Below are positions 1 through 8,008 of a stretch of DNA of 64,000 nt, in pieces; the first letter of the stretch is position 1; the number at the start of each line of letters is the position of its first letter. The position numbers and the translations under genes are program-made. Source of the stretch: Pseudoalteromonas luteoviolacea (GTDB taxonomy: Bacteria > Pseudomonadota > Gammaproteobacteria > Enterobacterales > Alteromonadaceae); NCBI RefSeq assembly GCF_000814765.1, contig NZ_JWIC01000004.1, forward strand, positions 744,001 through 808,000, read 5' to 3'. The notes beneath the pieces were generated by a model. It was not told the DNA's origin. It searched no databases and saw only the letters and a list, made by a program, of their open reading frames with translations.

Positions 1-1
1 C

Positions 2-184
2 AGCCCTAACCAAATTTGGGTATTGTTAGCGCAGGCTGACATGTATAGAGAGTTGGGGGAAAAGAGCCGTGCACATGGGATTGCACAGCAGGCACTGGAT
101 ATTGCACACCAAGCAGATAGTCCCCAATTAATTGCACGTGTGCAAGCGTGGTTTGCTCAAGTGCCCATCCACACGATTAATTAA
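2..184 (+). CDS. C-terminal fragment of an unidentified, probably helical-repeat protein
   Basis: An open frame enters from the left edge and ends with TAA at 182-184. About 60 residues are visible. They read as two alpha-helical segments rich in Ala, Gln and Leu (for example WVLLAQADMYRELGEKSRAH), which resembles the last TPR-like repeat of a larger protein. The start, length and family cannot be seen. Its stop codon overlaps the stop of the convergent glycosidase gene in the shared TTAA, so the two genes end tail to tail with no spacer. I do not recognise the product. Confidence 0.55.
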   Translation, partial: SPNQIWVLLAQADMYRELGEKSRAHGIAQQALDIAHQADSPQLIARVQAWFAQVPIHTIN

Positions 185-1116
185 AGGCTACAGTAGTCTG
201 GTTGTTTTGGCTTCCAATTTGGTACTGTGTCGCGTTGAGCGACTTTGTCTTTCCTGAGTTGTTCAACTGCTTGCACTACAGCCGTAGGCGCTATGACTTT
301 ATCTTTCACGAAATACACCCAATCGACGTCTTGATAGTATTGGCGCATTTGTGTCGACTGAACCAATTTATTTGGATCAAACCATTGATTGAAGTTAATG
401 GACATAGGCACTTCAGGGTAAACGTCGGCACCATGCTCGGCAAATAAGTGGCCATTGATGTAGTACTTCAGTGAATTATCGGCGACTTGTAAAACGAGTG
501 TGTTCCAGCCTTGTAAAGATTCAATGTGATAATCGTATGCGTTTACTTTCGTCCAAGGTGTTAACTGAAAGGTTTCCCAAGAGGTCGCAAATAAAGCGAG
601 CCGTTCAGTCCCCCAGCCGCCATTTGGTAGGTATTCGAAGTCCATTTCACTGTAGTTTTTATCCATCGGTGCCTTTAACGGGCTGATAGCATAAAATGTT
701 TGGATAACCGCATCGCCGTCCGGTCCATACTGCGGCGCATCATTGAAGAAAACTCTAGCGGCGTATGTGCCTTCTTTGTACTTTCTATTGTGGCAGACTT
801 GAGTGTGGCGGGTATTTTCCGCTGAGCCATCGGTTTTCGAGGTAATACGCATCACAGTATTGCTGTGGTTGATGGGATCAGGATGAAATGTGACGCCTTC
901 TTTCCACCAGGTCGCATTTTTAATACCGGGGTGACCTACTTCATCGCGAATCTGCCAACCATTTTTCTGTGCATCCTCAAATTGACGATAGCTAAAGTCA
1001 TCGAACATGATTTGAGATGATATTGCATTGGCTGCGGGGGCGTTGGCACTTACGCCAAGTGTGCCAGCCACTAATAAGCCCAATTGTGTCGTGATTAAAA
1101 TTTTGTTTGTTAGCAT
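181..1116 (-). CDS. Secreted GH16-like glycoside hydrolase
   Basis: A 311-residue secreted protein that probably cleaves a beta-linked polysaccharide. The start at 1116 is preferred over an upstream ATG at 1176, because it has GGAG eight bases before it and opens directly into a signal peptide (MLTNKILITT, a hydrophobic stretch, then APAANA). The GH16 catalytic signature E-x-D-x-x-E appears as SEMDFE with the two acids near residues 157 and 161 and the aspartate near 159. The flanking Trp- and Tyr-rich strands (FATSWETFQLTPW, YYINGHLFAEHG) fit a beta-jelly-roll. The substrate (agar, carrageenan, laminarin or other) cannot be told from sequence alone. The gene is monocistronic, with its own AT-rich promoter region at about 1150-1245. 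Confidence 0.75.
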   Translation of the reverse strand: MLTNKILITTQLGLLVAGTLGVSANAPAANAISSQIMFDDFSYRQFEDAQKNGWQIRDEVGHPGIKNATWWKEGVTFHPDPINHSNTVMRITSKTDGSAENTRHTQVCHNRKYKEGTYAARVFFNDAPQYGPDGDAVIQTFYAISPLKAPMDKNYSEMDFEYLPNGGWGTERLALFATSWETFQLTPWTKVNAYDYHIESLQGWNTLVLQVADNSLKYYINGHLFAEHGADVYPEVPMSINFNQWFDPNKLVQSTQMRQYYQDVDWVYFVKDKVIAPTAVVQAVEQLRKDKVAQRDTVPNWKPKQPDYCSL

Positions 1117-1246
1117 GTTATCTACTCCGTTATGTCTATGTGGAGTAGCTTGTAAAAAGCGCGTAAGAAGTGCCAATTAAACTTACTGAAATTAACGGTT
1201 TTAGTCTTATTAAATTATATTAAACCAATGAATTATAAGAATATAA

Positions 1247-1276
1247 AAATGAACCTACTCTTCCATAAGTAGGCTC
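1247..1276 (-). terminator. Rho-independent terminator of the RND efflux operon
   Basis: Read on the minus strand, GAGCCTACT pairs with AGTAGGTTC (one G-T wobble) around an 8-base loop and is followed by ATTTTTAT. It lies 22 bases after the adaptor stop codon and separates the efflux operon from the glycosidase gene. Confidence 0.75.
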
Positions 1277-1297
1277 ATTGGGCTAGTAATCTGACAA

Positions 1298-2386
1298 TTA
1301 ATTGCGGGCCTGCACGTCAACTTCCTGTCCATCTGTTAAACGTTCCGCACCCCTGACCGCGATTTGGTCGCCAATGTTAAGTTGACGCGTGTTATCTATG
1401 GCTTTGACCTCGACAAATGTGCCTTCACCTTTACCAACTTGGACTGGTATTTGCTGAACAGTGTTGTCATGGCCAACTTTGACGACATGGATCCCGTTTT
1501 GGCGAATGATGAGCGCATCACGGTTAACCAGTAAAACGGGTTGATTGGATTGCAGCGGTACGGTGACATCAACAAGCTGTCCAACCGCATAAATTTGCTT
1601 GTGGTCTGTGGGCAAATCGGCTCTGACTTCGACCGTTTGTGAGCGAGGATCCGTGGCAGGGATAACGCGGCTAATTGTTGCTGAGCTTGTAACTGGATTG
1701 TTCAAGTCTCCAGTTTGGAAAGGCAAAACAATGCCCTGCTTGAGATAATGTAAATATTTTACTGGGACATATAGCCTTGCCTCTAAATTATGAATATCAA
1801 CAAAGTTCAGCAATTCACTGGCTCGGCTGACTTCTCTACCTGCGCGTTTAAATCGCTCGCTGACAATGCCGGTGAAAGGCGCTGTTATTGTCGCCCGAGA
1901 TAATTGATCTGCGATGACGTTCAGTTCAATTTTAGCTAATGCGATATCAGATAATGCCAGATCATGTTGATTCTGCACGCTATCTACTTGAGTCGCCGCA
2001 GCACTGTTAGTCTTAGCGAGTTTTTGCAGTCGGGTCAGTTCTTGCTGGTGGAATCTTAGATTGATTTGTGCACGTTTTAGCATTTCTTGCTGGCGCGCTT
2101 GCTCGAGTTCTAAAGGTAGCGTATCCATTCGAATGAGTACCTCACCTTGTTCAACTCGCTGTCCAGGCTCGGCAACAAAGAGCAGACGCCCTGCAAGCCC
2201 AGCAGTAATCACAACATCTTGCTTACCAAAAAGGGTGCCACTGACGGCCAGTGAGCTGGTCAACGGGGCCTCTGTCACCGCTTCTACAGTAACTGGCAGG
2301 GCTGCACGACTGGTTGCGCTAAACAATAGCGAGTTGCATGTCAAAGCCAAGGAAAATAATGTCACAGTTAAAGATGTTTTACGCAT
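1298..2386 (-). CDS. RND efflux periplasmic adaptor (membrane fusion protein, HlyD/AcrA family)
   Basis: A 362-residue periplasmic adaptor that should link the RND pump encoded upstream to an outer-membrane TolC-type channel. It begins with a signal peptide (MRKTSLTVTL through TSRAALP). A barrel-sandwich (lipoyl-like) half motif follows near residues 50-80 (GLAGRLLFVAEPGQRVEQGEV), then a coiled-coil hairpin rich in Gln and Leu (about 85-150), the second lipoyl half (ATITAPFTGIVSERF) and a C-terminal beta-barrel. The start has a clear AAGGA Shine-Dalgarno. The gene lies 10 bases after the permease, so the two are co-transcribed. The order permease then adaptor is the reverse of acrAB. No outer-membrane channel gene is present. 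The substrate is unknown. Confidence 0.88.
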   Translation of the reverse strand: MRKTSLTVTLFSLALTCNSLLFSATSRAALPVTVEAVTEAPLTSSLAVSGTLFGKQDVVITAGLAGRLLFVAEPGQRVEQGEVLIRMDTLPLELEQARQQEMLKRAQINLRFHQQELTRLQKLAKTNSAAATQVDSVQNQHDLALSDIALAKIELNVIADQLSRATITAPFTGIVSERFKRAGREVSRASELLNFVDIHNLEARLYVPVKYLHYLKQGIVLPFQTGDLNNPVTSSATISRVIPATDPRSQTVEVRADLPTDHKQIYAVGQLVDVTVPLQSNQPVLLVNRDALIIRQNGIHVVKVGHDNTVQQIPVQVGKGEGTFVEVKAIDNTRQLNIGDQIAVRGAERLTDGQEVDVQARN

Positions 2387-2396
2387 TGCTAATTCC

Positions 2397-5300
2397 TTAT
2401 TGATTCGACACTAAATTGAGAGAGGGTTTTGAATTATTATTTTGCTTAACTTTCGGTTGCTTTCCTTGACCAAGTTGCAGCAAGCTAGGCATCAATATCA
2501 AGGTGAACAGGGCGCTTATTGCCATACCGCCTACGATCACCGTGGCTAAACCGCGGTAGATCTCAGCACCAACGCCCGGCACTAATGTCAGTGGTAACAT
2601 GCCAAAAAGGCTGGTTAATGTGCTCAAATACACTGGCCTTGCGCGCATTAAGACGGCTTGTCTAACCGCCTCTTGTCTAAGCATGCCGGAAGCTTCGGCA
2701 ACACGAGTTTGGTCGACAAGTAAAATGGCATTATTCACTACTAATCCGAGTAAAATGATAAAGCCAATCATTGTGAGCAAGTCGAGGGACTGAAAAGTAA
2801 ATAAGTTAAGGACAAATAAAGCGATAACGCCGCCCGCAGCAGCTAATGGCATCACCAAAAGCACTAATAGGCTGTCTTTGGCAGATTTAAATAGCGCGCT
2901 CATTAATAAAAACAAGATGAATAAGGCTAAGACGAAATTGATAGCCATCTCTTGAATAGCTGAGTTCATTTTCTGTGCATTGCCCGACAGGATAACTCCT
3001 GCATTTTCAGGAAGTGTGGCTTTGACTTTAGGAATGACTTGCGACAGCAAAATTTGCTGTGCTTGTTCAAGTGACATATCAGCTGGTGGCGTAACCACAA
3101 CGCTGACCGTTCTGCGACCATTGACGCGGCGCAATTGACTTGGCCCAACTGTGCGTTCGACATGTGCAAGCTCCCCGACGGTTTGAATACCTGAATCCGG
3201 CGTGACGATAGGCAGAGCTTTTAATGCTTCGGGTGAATCCCAGCTGGTGGCACGTAAAATCACATTCATACGGTCATTACCATTGAAGTACTCGTTGACG
3301 AATAATCCTCCTGTAAAAGCTTGTACAGCTTGAGAAACGTCTTGGCGGGTGAGGCCTGCTTGTGTGATTCGGCGATCATTTGGATGCAACCTTAACTCAG
3401 GCTCGGCCATATCTAGTCGAGGTTGAGGTTGCGCTGTTGCCTCGGGCAGAGCCTCCTTCACCGCCGTTAATGCCACTTGTGCGCCTGAGATGAGGTCATC
3501 CATATTAGGGCCTGTGATCTCAATGTCTATATTTCGTCCATCTCCGCCATTGGAAACTTGGATCATAGAGCCTCTAAAGAGGAAAACTTGGGTATCAGGC
3601 AGGTCTACCAAGATTTCTTCACGGGTGACTTTCATTAGCTCTTCTACTCTCTGTGGATCTGCAGAGTAAATAAAGCCACCGGCATTTGTGCCGAATAGAT
3701 AAAAATTAAAGTCTTTGATACCCGGTTGCTTTTCTCCTGTGTAGTGAGGCATAAGTCGCGCTTTGACCCGCTTTAACAACTCTTCTTCCATATAGTTTAC
3801 GTTCCCGCCTGGCGGTGTAATGAGGGAAAAGAAAAAACCATCAGTGGGTGCTTGAGGCATAAAATCTGTTTTAGGCAGCATGGTGACAGTGATGAGTAAT
3901 GAGCCGCCCAATAAGCCGACGATCCAAGAGATTTGTTTGAGCTTGGTGTTGGTCAGCTGCATGATAAACTTGGTTAGTTTTTTCCAATATGCTTGATATG
4001 GGTCTTTTTTTGCTTTGCTGTCAGGAATATAGCGATTAGCTATGGGGATGATTGTAAGGGCGCTTAGTAAAGAGGCGATCACGGCAATGGATAATGTTAA
4101 AGCCAAATCTGAAAATAATTGTCCCTCAATACCAGCCATGAATAAGATGGGTAAGAAGATAGCAACACTGGTGGCAGTCGATGCAAACAGCGCCCCAGCG
4201 ACTTGTGTCGCGCCTTTGAGTGCCGCCTTATTATTATCAAAGCCAGTGGATTTTAGCCGTGTGATGTTCTCTTGTACTATGATGGCTGCATCTAATACTA
4301 AACCGACTGCAAATGCTAAACCTGCCAGAGAAATAACATTAATGCTACGGTCAAAGATGTTGAGTGCGAGAAATGCCACCATTAAAGAGACGGGGATCGT
4401 TGCTGCGATGATCAGCGTTGTTTTTATACCACGAAAGAACAGCCACAAAATAATACAGGACAAGAGGACCCCTAAACCCAAATTGCTTTTAACCAGCAGC
4501 AAGGCGTTACGAATGTGTACCGAGGCGTCGTAACTGAGCTCTATGCTCAACCCTGCTTCCTTCAATGGACCAGCATTAAGCTCATTTATTGCAATGTTAA
4601 TCTCATCCAGTAGCGCTACGGTATTGGCATCATTGATGCGTGCTACGCGAATATAGTAGGCGGGTTGCCCATTTCTGCCACTCATACCCAAACGGTCAGA
4701 AAAGGTTTCTTTTACCGTGGCAATGTCCCCAAGATATATGGGCCTTTCACCTGAGTAACCGACGCGCATTTGCAGCATATCTTGTAAATCATATTGGCCT
4801 GTGAAGCGCACGGTGTATTGTCTGCGCCCTACATTGGCGAGACCCGCAGAGGTATCTTGAGAAGCTCGTAGCGTCTGTCTAATTTGATTGATACTAATGC
4901 CCAGAGCAGCTGCTTTATGTGGGTCAAAGGTGACACGCAACTCTTTTGAACGTTCACTGGCGAGGTCTACACGGGAAACGCCTTGTATTTGAGATAATCT
5001 CGGTTCAATGATTTCATCTATCTGTTTTTGGTATTGAGCCATATCTAGGCTCAGACCTTGATCGCCAGCGTCGAGTGGAGTGACCAGTAAAGTAGCGGCG
5101 GCTGCACCACCTCCGCCAAAACCGCCACCTGCGGATACGACAGGATCAATGGCATCAAGTGGCAGTGGGGGAGCTTGATTGAGGTTAGTGAGTACATCGA
5201 GCATGGCTTGCTGCATATCGGTGCCGATGGCAAAAGTGAGTGATATAGAACCATTACCCCGATTAATCGTTGTATTTACCTCAAGTGCTCCTGGCGTGTT

Positions 5301-5516
5301 TTTAACTGCATTTTCTAGTGGCTCAATGATGACCGATTCTATTTCTTCTGGCGCGGCTTGCCGCCAGCCGGAAAAGATGGTGATTTGAGGTTGTTCAATA
5401 TCAGGAGTGAGTTGTATTGGGAGTTTAAAAATACTTAATAATCCAAATACCATTACCAGCGCCAATATGACAATGATACTGGCAGGATTTTTAAGGGAGC
5501 TACGCGTTAAATTCAT
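2397..5516 (-). CDS. RND-family efflux permease (HAE-type)
   Basis: A 1039-residue inner-membrane proton-driven exporter. The start at 5516 opens with a short cytoplasmic tail and transmembrane helix 1 (MNLTRSSLKNPASIIVILAL), the usual beginning of the family. A longer frame from 5594 would add 26 residues with no family counterpart. The two repeats of six helices plus large periplasmic loops are visible. The helix-4 proton-relay segment reads GLVLDAAIIVQEN: only the first aspartate of the AcrB Asp-Asp pair is kept. The helix-10 segment reads VVNNAILLVDQT, with Asn where AcrB has the relay lysine. A glycine-rich run (GGGFGGGGAAAA) lies in the first periplasmic loop. Substrate class cannot be assigned with confidence. 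It is operonic with the adaptor downstream. Confidence 0.88.
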   Translation of the reverse strand: MNLTRSSLKNPASIIVILALVMVFGLLSIFKLPIQLTPDIEQPQITIFSGWRQAAPEEIESVIIEPLENAVKNTPGALEVNTTINRGNGSISLTFAIGTDMQQAMLDVLTNLNQAPPLPLDAIDPVVSAGGGFGGGGAAAATLLVTPLDAGDQGLSLDMAQYQKQIDEIIEPRLSQIQGVSRVDLASERSKELRVTFDPHKAAALGISINQIRQTLRASQDTSAGLANVGRRQYTVRFTGQYDLQDMLQMRVGYSGERPIYLGDIATVKETFSDRLGMSGRNGQPAYYIRVARINDANTVALLDEINIAINELNAGPLKEAGLSIELSYDASVHIRNALLLVKSNLGLGVLLSCIILWLFFRGIKTTLIIAATIPVSLMVAFLALNIFDRSINVISLAGLAFAVGLVLDAAIIVQENITRLKSTGFDNNKAALKGATQVAGALFASTATSVAIFLPILFMAGIEGQLFSDLALTLSIAVIASLLSALTIIPIANRYIPDSKAKKDPYQAYWKKLTKFIMQLTNTKLKQISWIVGLLGGSLLITVTMLPKTDFMPQAPTDGFFFSLITPPGGNVNYMEEELLKRVKARLMPHYTGEKQPGIKDFNFYLFGTNAGGFIYSADPQRVEELMKVTREEILVDLPDTQVFLFRGSMIQVSNGGDGRNIDIEITGPNMDDLISGAQVALTAVKEALPEATAQPQPRLDMAEPELRLHPNDRRITQAGLTRQDVSQAVQAFTGGLFVNEYFNGNDRMNVILRATSWDSPEALKALPIVTPDSGIQTVGELAHVERTVGPSQLRRVNGRRTVSVVVTPPADMSLEQAQQILLSQVIPKVKATLPENAGVILSGNAQKMNSAIQEMAINFVLALFILFLLMSALFKSAKDSLLVLLVMPLAAAGGVIALFVLNLFTFQSLDLLTMIGFIILLGLVVNNAILLVDQTRVAEASGMLRQEAVRQAVLMRARPVYLSTLTSLFGMLPLTLVPGVGAEIYRGLATVIVGGMAISALFTLILMPSLLQLGQGKQPKVKQNNNSKPSLNLVSNQ

Positions 5517-6061
5517 CACAACATCCAAGTTTAACTGTACATGATGGAGTGTAACGACTGGGTGAAAAAGTGCCAGCCCCAACGAAAAGCCCATAATGAC
5601 TTCGCGCGATAAACGGCTGTTTTAAAGCGGTTGATTGCATTTCTGCAATAAGCTGTAACAATTTATCATTGTTTGAAATAGGTATTTTGAGCTGAGTTGA
5701 CAGAGAAATTTAAGTGCCCATTATTTCAAGATGTAACTTATCGAGAAAATTGATTTGTATTAATCCCCAATTGATGATTGATACATATATAAAAAGTTAA
5801 TACGAAAACGGGTGGTAGGACAGTAAACTATCGAGATATTGATATAGGTTAAATAATATATTCTTGACAGAAAGTTTAGCTGTATCTGCTATCAGCGCTA
5901 GACTAGAATCGCGTTAATAGATTAGGAACAGCCTTTTTACATCGAAGCTATATCGTCATGATGTGTGATAAAGGAATGATATAGGACGTCAAAAAGGCAG
6001 GTTTAAGGACAAACAAGCAATCGTACTTAGATGTATTAATACTGTTGGAAGGAGTATCTTC
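5517..6061. other. 545-bp divergent intergenic region
   Basis: Non-coding on both strands as far as I can see. It separates the leftward RND operon from the rightward 152-residue ORF and must hold both promoters. A TTGACA hexamer at 5874-5879 with a weak TGCTAT 17 bases later (5897-5902) is the best candidate for the rightward gene. The part at 5700-5870 is strongly AT-rich. No regulator gene for the pump lies nearby. Confidence 0.4.
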
Positions 6062-6520
6062 ATGTTTGTTGCTTTGAAATGGGATCATCAAATTGGTGCT
6101 CATTTTGTGTCTTGGGTTGTGGTTGAGTGTTCTGCTGTACGTGAAAAGTTTGGCTTACCGCAGGCGATCCCGCCGCGTCGCGATATAGCCTACTTTGTTA
6201 ATCCACACACTGCGGAGCAAGATGCGCAGGCATTTGCAGATCATAAAAATGGTGTCACAAGTGTCTTGTGTGAACAAGATTATTCCCCTTATTTGTCTGA
6301 TCATCATGGCTATGCACACTATCAATGGGACCACACTTATCTCGAAGAGCTAGTGAAGCATGCCGTTCTATATTGGGAGGATGGAAAACACCTCGCAGGC
6401 GCGCCGCTGAGGGATGACGTCGCGTACTTTGTCTGTCCTTATGAATCTGAGTTGGATAGTCAGTTTTTTGCACAGTACAAGCTGATGATGGCAGGCCAGT
6501 GCTTATTGCATAGTGCTTGA
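6062..6520 (+). CDS. Hypothetical protein made of two similar halves
   Basis: A 152-residue soluble protein with a strong AAGGAG site eight bases before its ATG. I do not recognise a named family. The two halves look like an ancient internal duplication. Each begins with WDH (residues 7 and 89), and each holds an R-[RD]-D-[IV]-AYFV core (about 39-46 and 117-124) followed by an acidic helix (HTAEQDAQAFADHK and YESELDSQFFAQYK). There is no signal peptide and no transmembrane segment. Aromatic and His residues are abundant. It faces the Nep1-like gene tail to tail across a shared terminator; no functional link follows from that alone. Confidence 0.7.
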   Translation: MFVALKWDHQIGAHFVSWVVVECSAVREKFGLPQAIPPRRDIAYFVNPHTAEQDAQAFADHKNGVTSVLCEQDYSPYLSDHHGYAHYQWDHTYLEELVKHAVLYWEDGKHLAGAPLRDDVAYFVCPYESELDSQFFAQYKLMMAGQCLLHSA

Positions 6521-6532
6521 AGTATTGGAAAG

Positions 6533-6556
6533 GTGAGGGCAAGTTGCAGCCCTCAC
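6533..6556. terminator. Bidirectional stem-loop between convergent genes
   Basis: GTGAGGGC and GCCCTCAC form a perfect 8-bp stem around AAGTTGCA. A T-containing tail (CTTTTAAAT) follows on the plus strand. It sits between the 152-residue ORF and the NPP1 gene and can serve both. Confidence 0.6.
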
Positions 6557-6562
6557 GAACTT

Positions 6563-7345
6563 TTAAATATCTTGTGTTGAAAACGTTGGGTAATTATCTG
6601 GTTTGAAACGATTTAAGTTGAGTAAAAAACGGCTGTCTTTGACAGGTAAAGTAGCAGAGCCGTAATCATAGGTATTGAGCTTGTCACGCAAAACTTGATT
6701 ACTTATCCCATCTCCTATCATGTGAGACCAGCTGATGATAGGGGGGGTGACAAAGTATCCATAATTGTTTTCGGCGACTTCATTGGGTTTGGCAAATCTA
6801 AACGCGTGGGTCAGCAAACCATCTTTATGGTAAACAATTTTCAAGTGTCCATTTTCGAAGGGAAGTTGATTGGCCGGCTTTGTATATAGATCTCCATGGG
6901 CACTGTAACTTCCATGTGTCACACTGCCATCTATGGTCCAAATAGCGGCATACTCCCAATCATGGCGATGCCCGCCGCCAAGATATGGAATGATCTGATC
7001 TTTTTTGAAATATAAAGCGTAAAAGTGAGCGCAAAACTGCCCCTCATTGGTCGTTTTACACGCATATCTATGGACTGTATTTGACGTTGATAAAAACGCC
7101 CTATCACGGCAACTGCCACCGAGTGCGCCAGAGGTTTTCAGCCCAGCGTTTTGTTGCCCTGTCCGACTTATTCCTGCACTTGGGAAACAGCCATCACCGT
7201 CAAAGTCAAAAACGGGCTCTGTGTTATTAATTATATAACTTGGTGGGAGAGCCTCGTTGAGAGCGGCGAAGTCATTTGCTTCTATACTGGTGTTATAAGT
7301 AATGCAGCTTAGCAAAAGTGCTGAATGAATCATTTTGTTAGTCAT
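6563..7345 (-). CDS. Secreted necrosis-inducing NPP1/Nep1-like protein (NLP)
   Basis: A 260-residue protein with an N-terminal signal peptide (cleavage expected after IEA, about residue 23). It carries the hallmark heptapeptide GHRHDWE, intact at residues 125-131. In known NLPs this motif forms part of the divalent-metal site needed for cytolytic activity. Other family features are an acidic segment EPVFDFDGDGC (43-53), the SWSHMIGDG block near the C-terminus, and four cysteines in the mature protein (53, 79, 96, 105). Four cysteines resemble type 2 NLPs, which have a second disulfide. Characterised NLPs bind plant glycosylinositol phosphorylceramides; the target in a marine setting is unknown. 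The gene appears monocistronic, with a 116-bp upstream region. Confidence 0.87.
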   Translation of the reverse strand: MTNKMIHSALLLSCITYNTSIEANDFAALNEALPPSYIINNTEPVFDFDGDGCFPSAGISRTGQQNAGLKTSGALGGSCRDRAFLSTSNTVHRYACKTTNEGQFCAHFYALYFKKDQIIPYLGGGHRHDWEYAAIWTIDGSVTHGSYSAHGDLYTKPANQLPFENGHLKIVYHKDGLLTHAFRFAKPNEVAENNYGYFVTPPIISWSHMIGDGISNQVLRDKLNTYDYGSATLPVKDSRFLLNLNRFKPDNYPTFSTQDI

Positions 7346-7386
7346 AATATTCCTTGTTATTGACGATATAGCGTTATCAGAGCGCT

Positions 7387-7398
7387 TATGTGCACATA
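7387..7398. promoter_or_regulatory. Perfect 12-bp palindrome upstream of the NLP gene
   Basis: TATGTGCACATA is self-complementary and lies 42 bases before the NLP start codon, a typical operator distance. No cognate regulator is encoded nearby. The palindrome is seen; operator function is a guess. Confidence 0.3.
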
Positions 7399-7461
7399 GT
7401 AAACAGGTATCTTATCGCCATAATATGACTAAATGTATTTAAAATGTTAGAAATTGAGTTG

Positions 7462-7626
7462 TTACTCAACTTCGGCAGTGACTTTTTGTTGATAATCTTG
7501 TTTGACTATTTCAAGTGCATCTAAGACTTGCTGAGGGGGCACTTGGTTTTGTTCTAATAGCATTATCAAATCAATAGCGAGTTTTACATGCTGCGGCGCT
7601 TGGTCTAGTGAGGAGGGATTACTCAT
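7462..7626 (-). CDS. rsmS: RsmS/YbaM family small protein (DUF2496)
   Basis: A 54-residue acidic protein. Its core APQHVKLAIDLIMLLE followed by LDALEIVKQDYQQK matches the YbaM/RsmS family (DUF2496), whose Pectobacterium member RsmS modulates secreted virulence factors through the Rsm pathway. The start ATG overlaps the stop of the ComFB gene in ATGA, so translation is probably coupled. It ends with TAA at 7462-7464. The assignment rests on memory of the family sequence. The downstream gene is the NLP, separated by 116 bases. Confidence 0.75.
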   Translation of the reverse strand: MSNPSSLDQAPQHVKLAIDLIMLLEQNQVPPQQVLDALEIVKQDYQQKVTAEVE

Positions 7627-7895
7627 GTGTTAAATTGTCTCTTTTTGGATACTTGCTCTACAGCAACTTCGATGGCGATTTTAACACGTTCTTCCATTTG
7701 TTGTCGTTCAGCTTGAGGAAGGTAAAATTCCATATCGACATCATATCGAATGTAACGAGCAGGTAATTGATTGAGGACCGTACAACAGAAATCAGCCATG
7801 ACGTTTTCGTCATATGTCTCATGTAACTTCCGCTCCACGATTTGTTCGAGCATAATTTTTTCATAATAATTATGTAAATCATCATGCAGTTTCAT
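7623..7895 (-). CDS. ComFB-domain protein (late competence development family)
   Basis: A 90-residue protein matching the ComFB domain (PF10719). It has an N-terminal HNYYEKIMLEQIVE helix, a cysteine pair (DFCCTVLNQLPARYIRYD) around the conserved LNQLPxRY core, and a closing helix rich in Glu and Val. ComFB proteins are reported as cyclic-dinucleotide-responsive regulators of surface behaviour and competence, so a signalling role is plausible but not shown here. A strong GGGGGAAG site precedes the ATG. The gene forms a tight operon with rsmS, overlapping it by four bases. Confidence 0.78.
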   Translation of the reverse strand: MKLHDDLHNYYEKIMLEQIVERKLHETYDENVMADFCCTVLNQLPARYIRYDVDMEFYLPQAERQQMEERVKIAIEVAVEQVSKKRQFNT

Positions 7896-8008
7896 AATAT
7901 CGCTTCCCCCTTTTTTACACTCTAAAGTTTATATCATAAAAGTTGACTGCGCGACTTAACGGTAAGGTAAAATTTGTATGGGCACATACTAAAACTCAAT
8001 GATAAAGC

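Noticed and set aside
4042..4533. 163-codon plus-strand ORF inside the RND permease gene
   Set aside because: Antisense to a well-conserved transmembrane region. It has no signal or known motif and is a by-product of the codon pattern.
5517..5594. 26-residue N-terminal extension of the RND permease
   Set aside because: RND permeases normally begin a few residues before helix 1, and the extension has no good ribosome-binding site.
5874..5902. Sigma-70 promoter for the 152-residue ORF
   Set aside because: The -35 is perfect but the -10 matches at only three of six bases and lies about 160 bases from the gene, so I mention it only as a candidate.
181..7345. Pathogenicity island joining the GH16 enzyme, efflux pump and NLP
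   Set aside because: No integrase, tRNA edge, direct repeats or clear base-composition change was seen; proximity alone is not enough.
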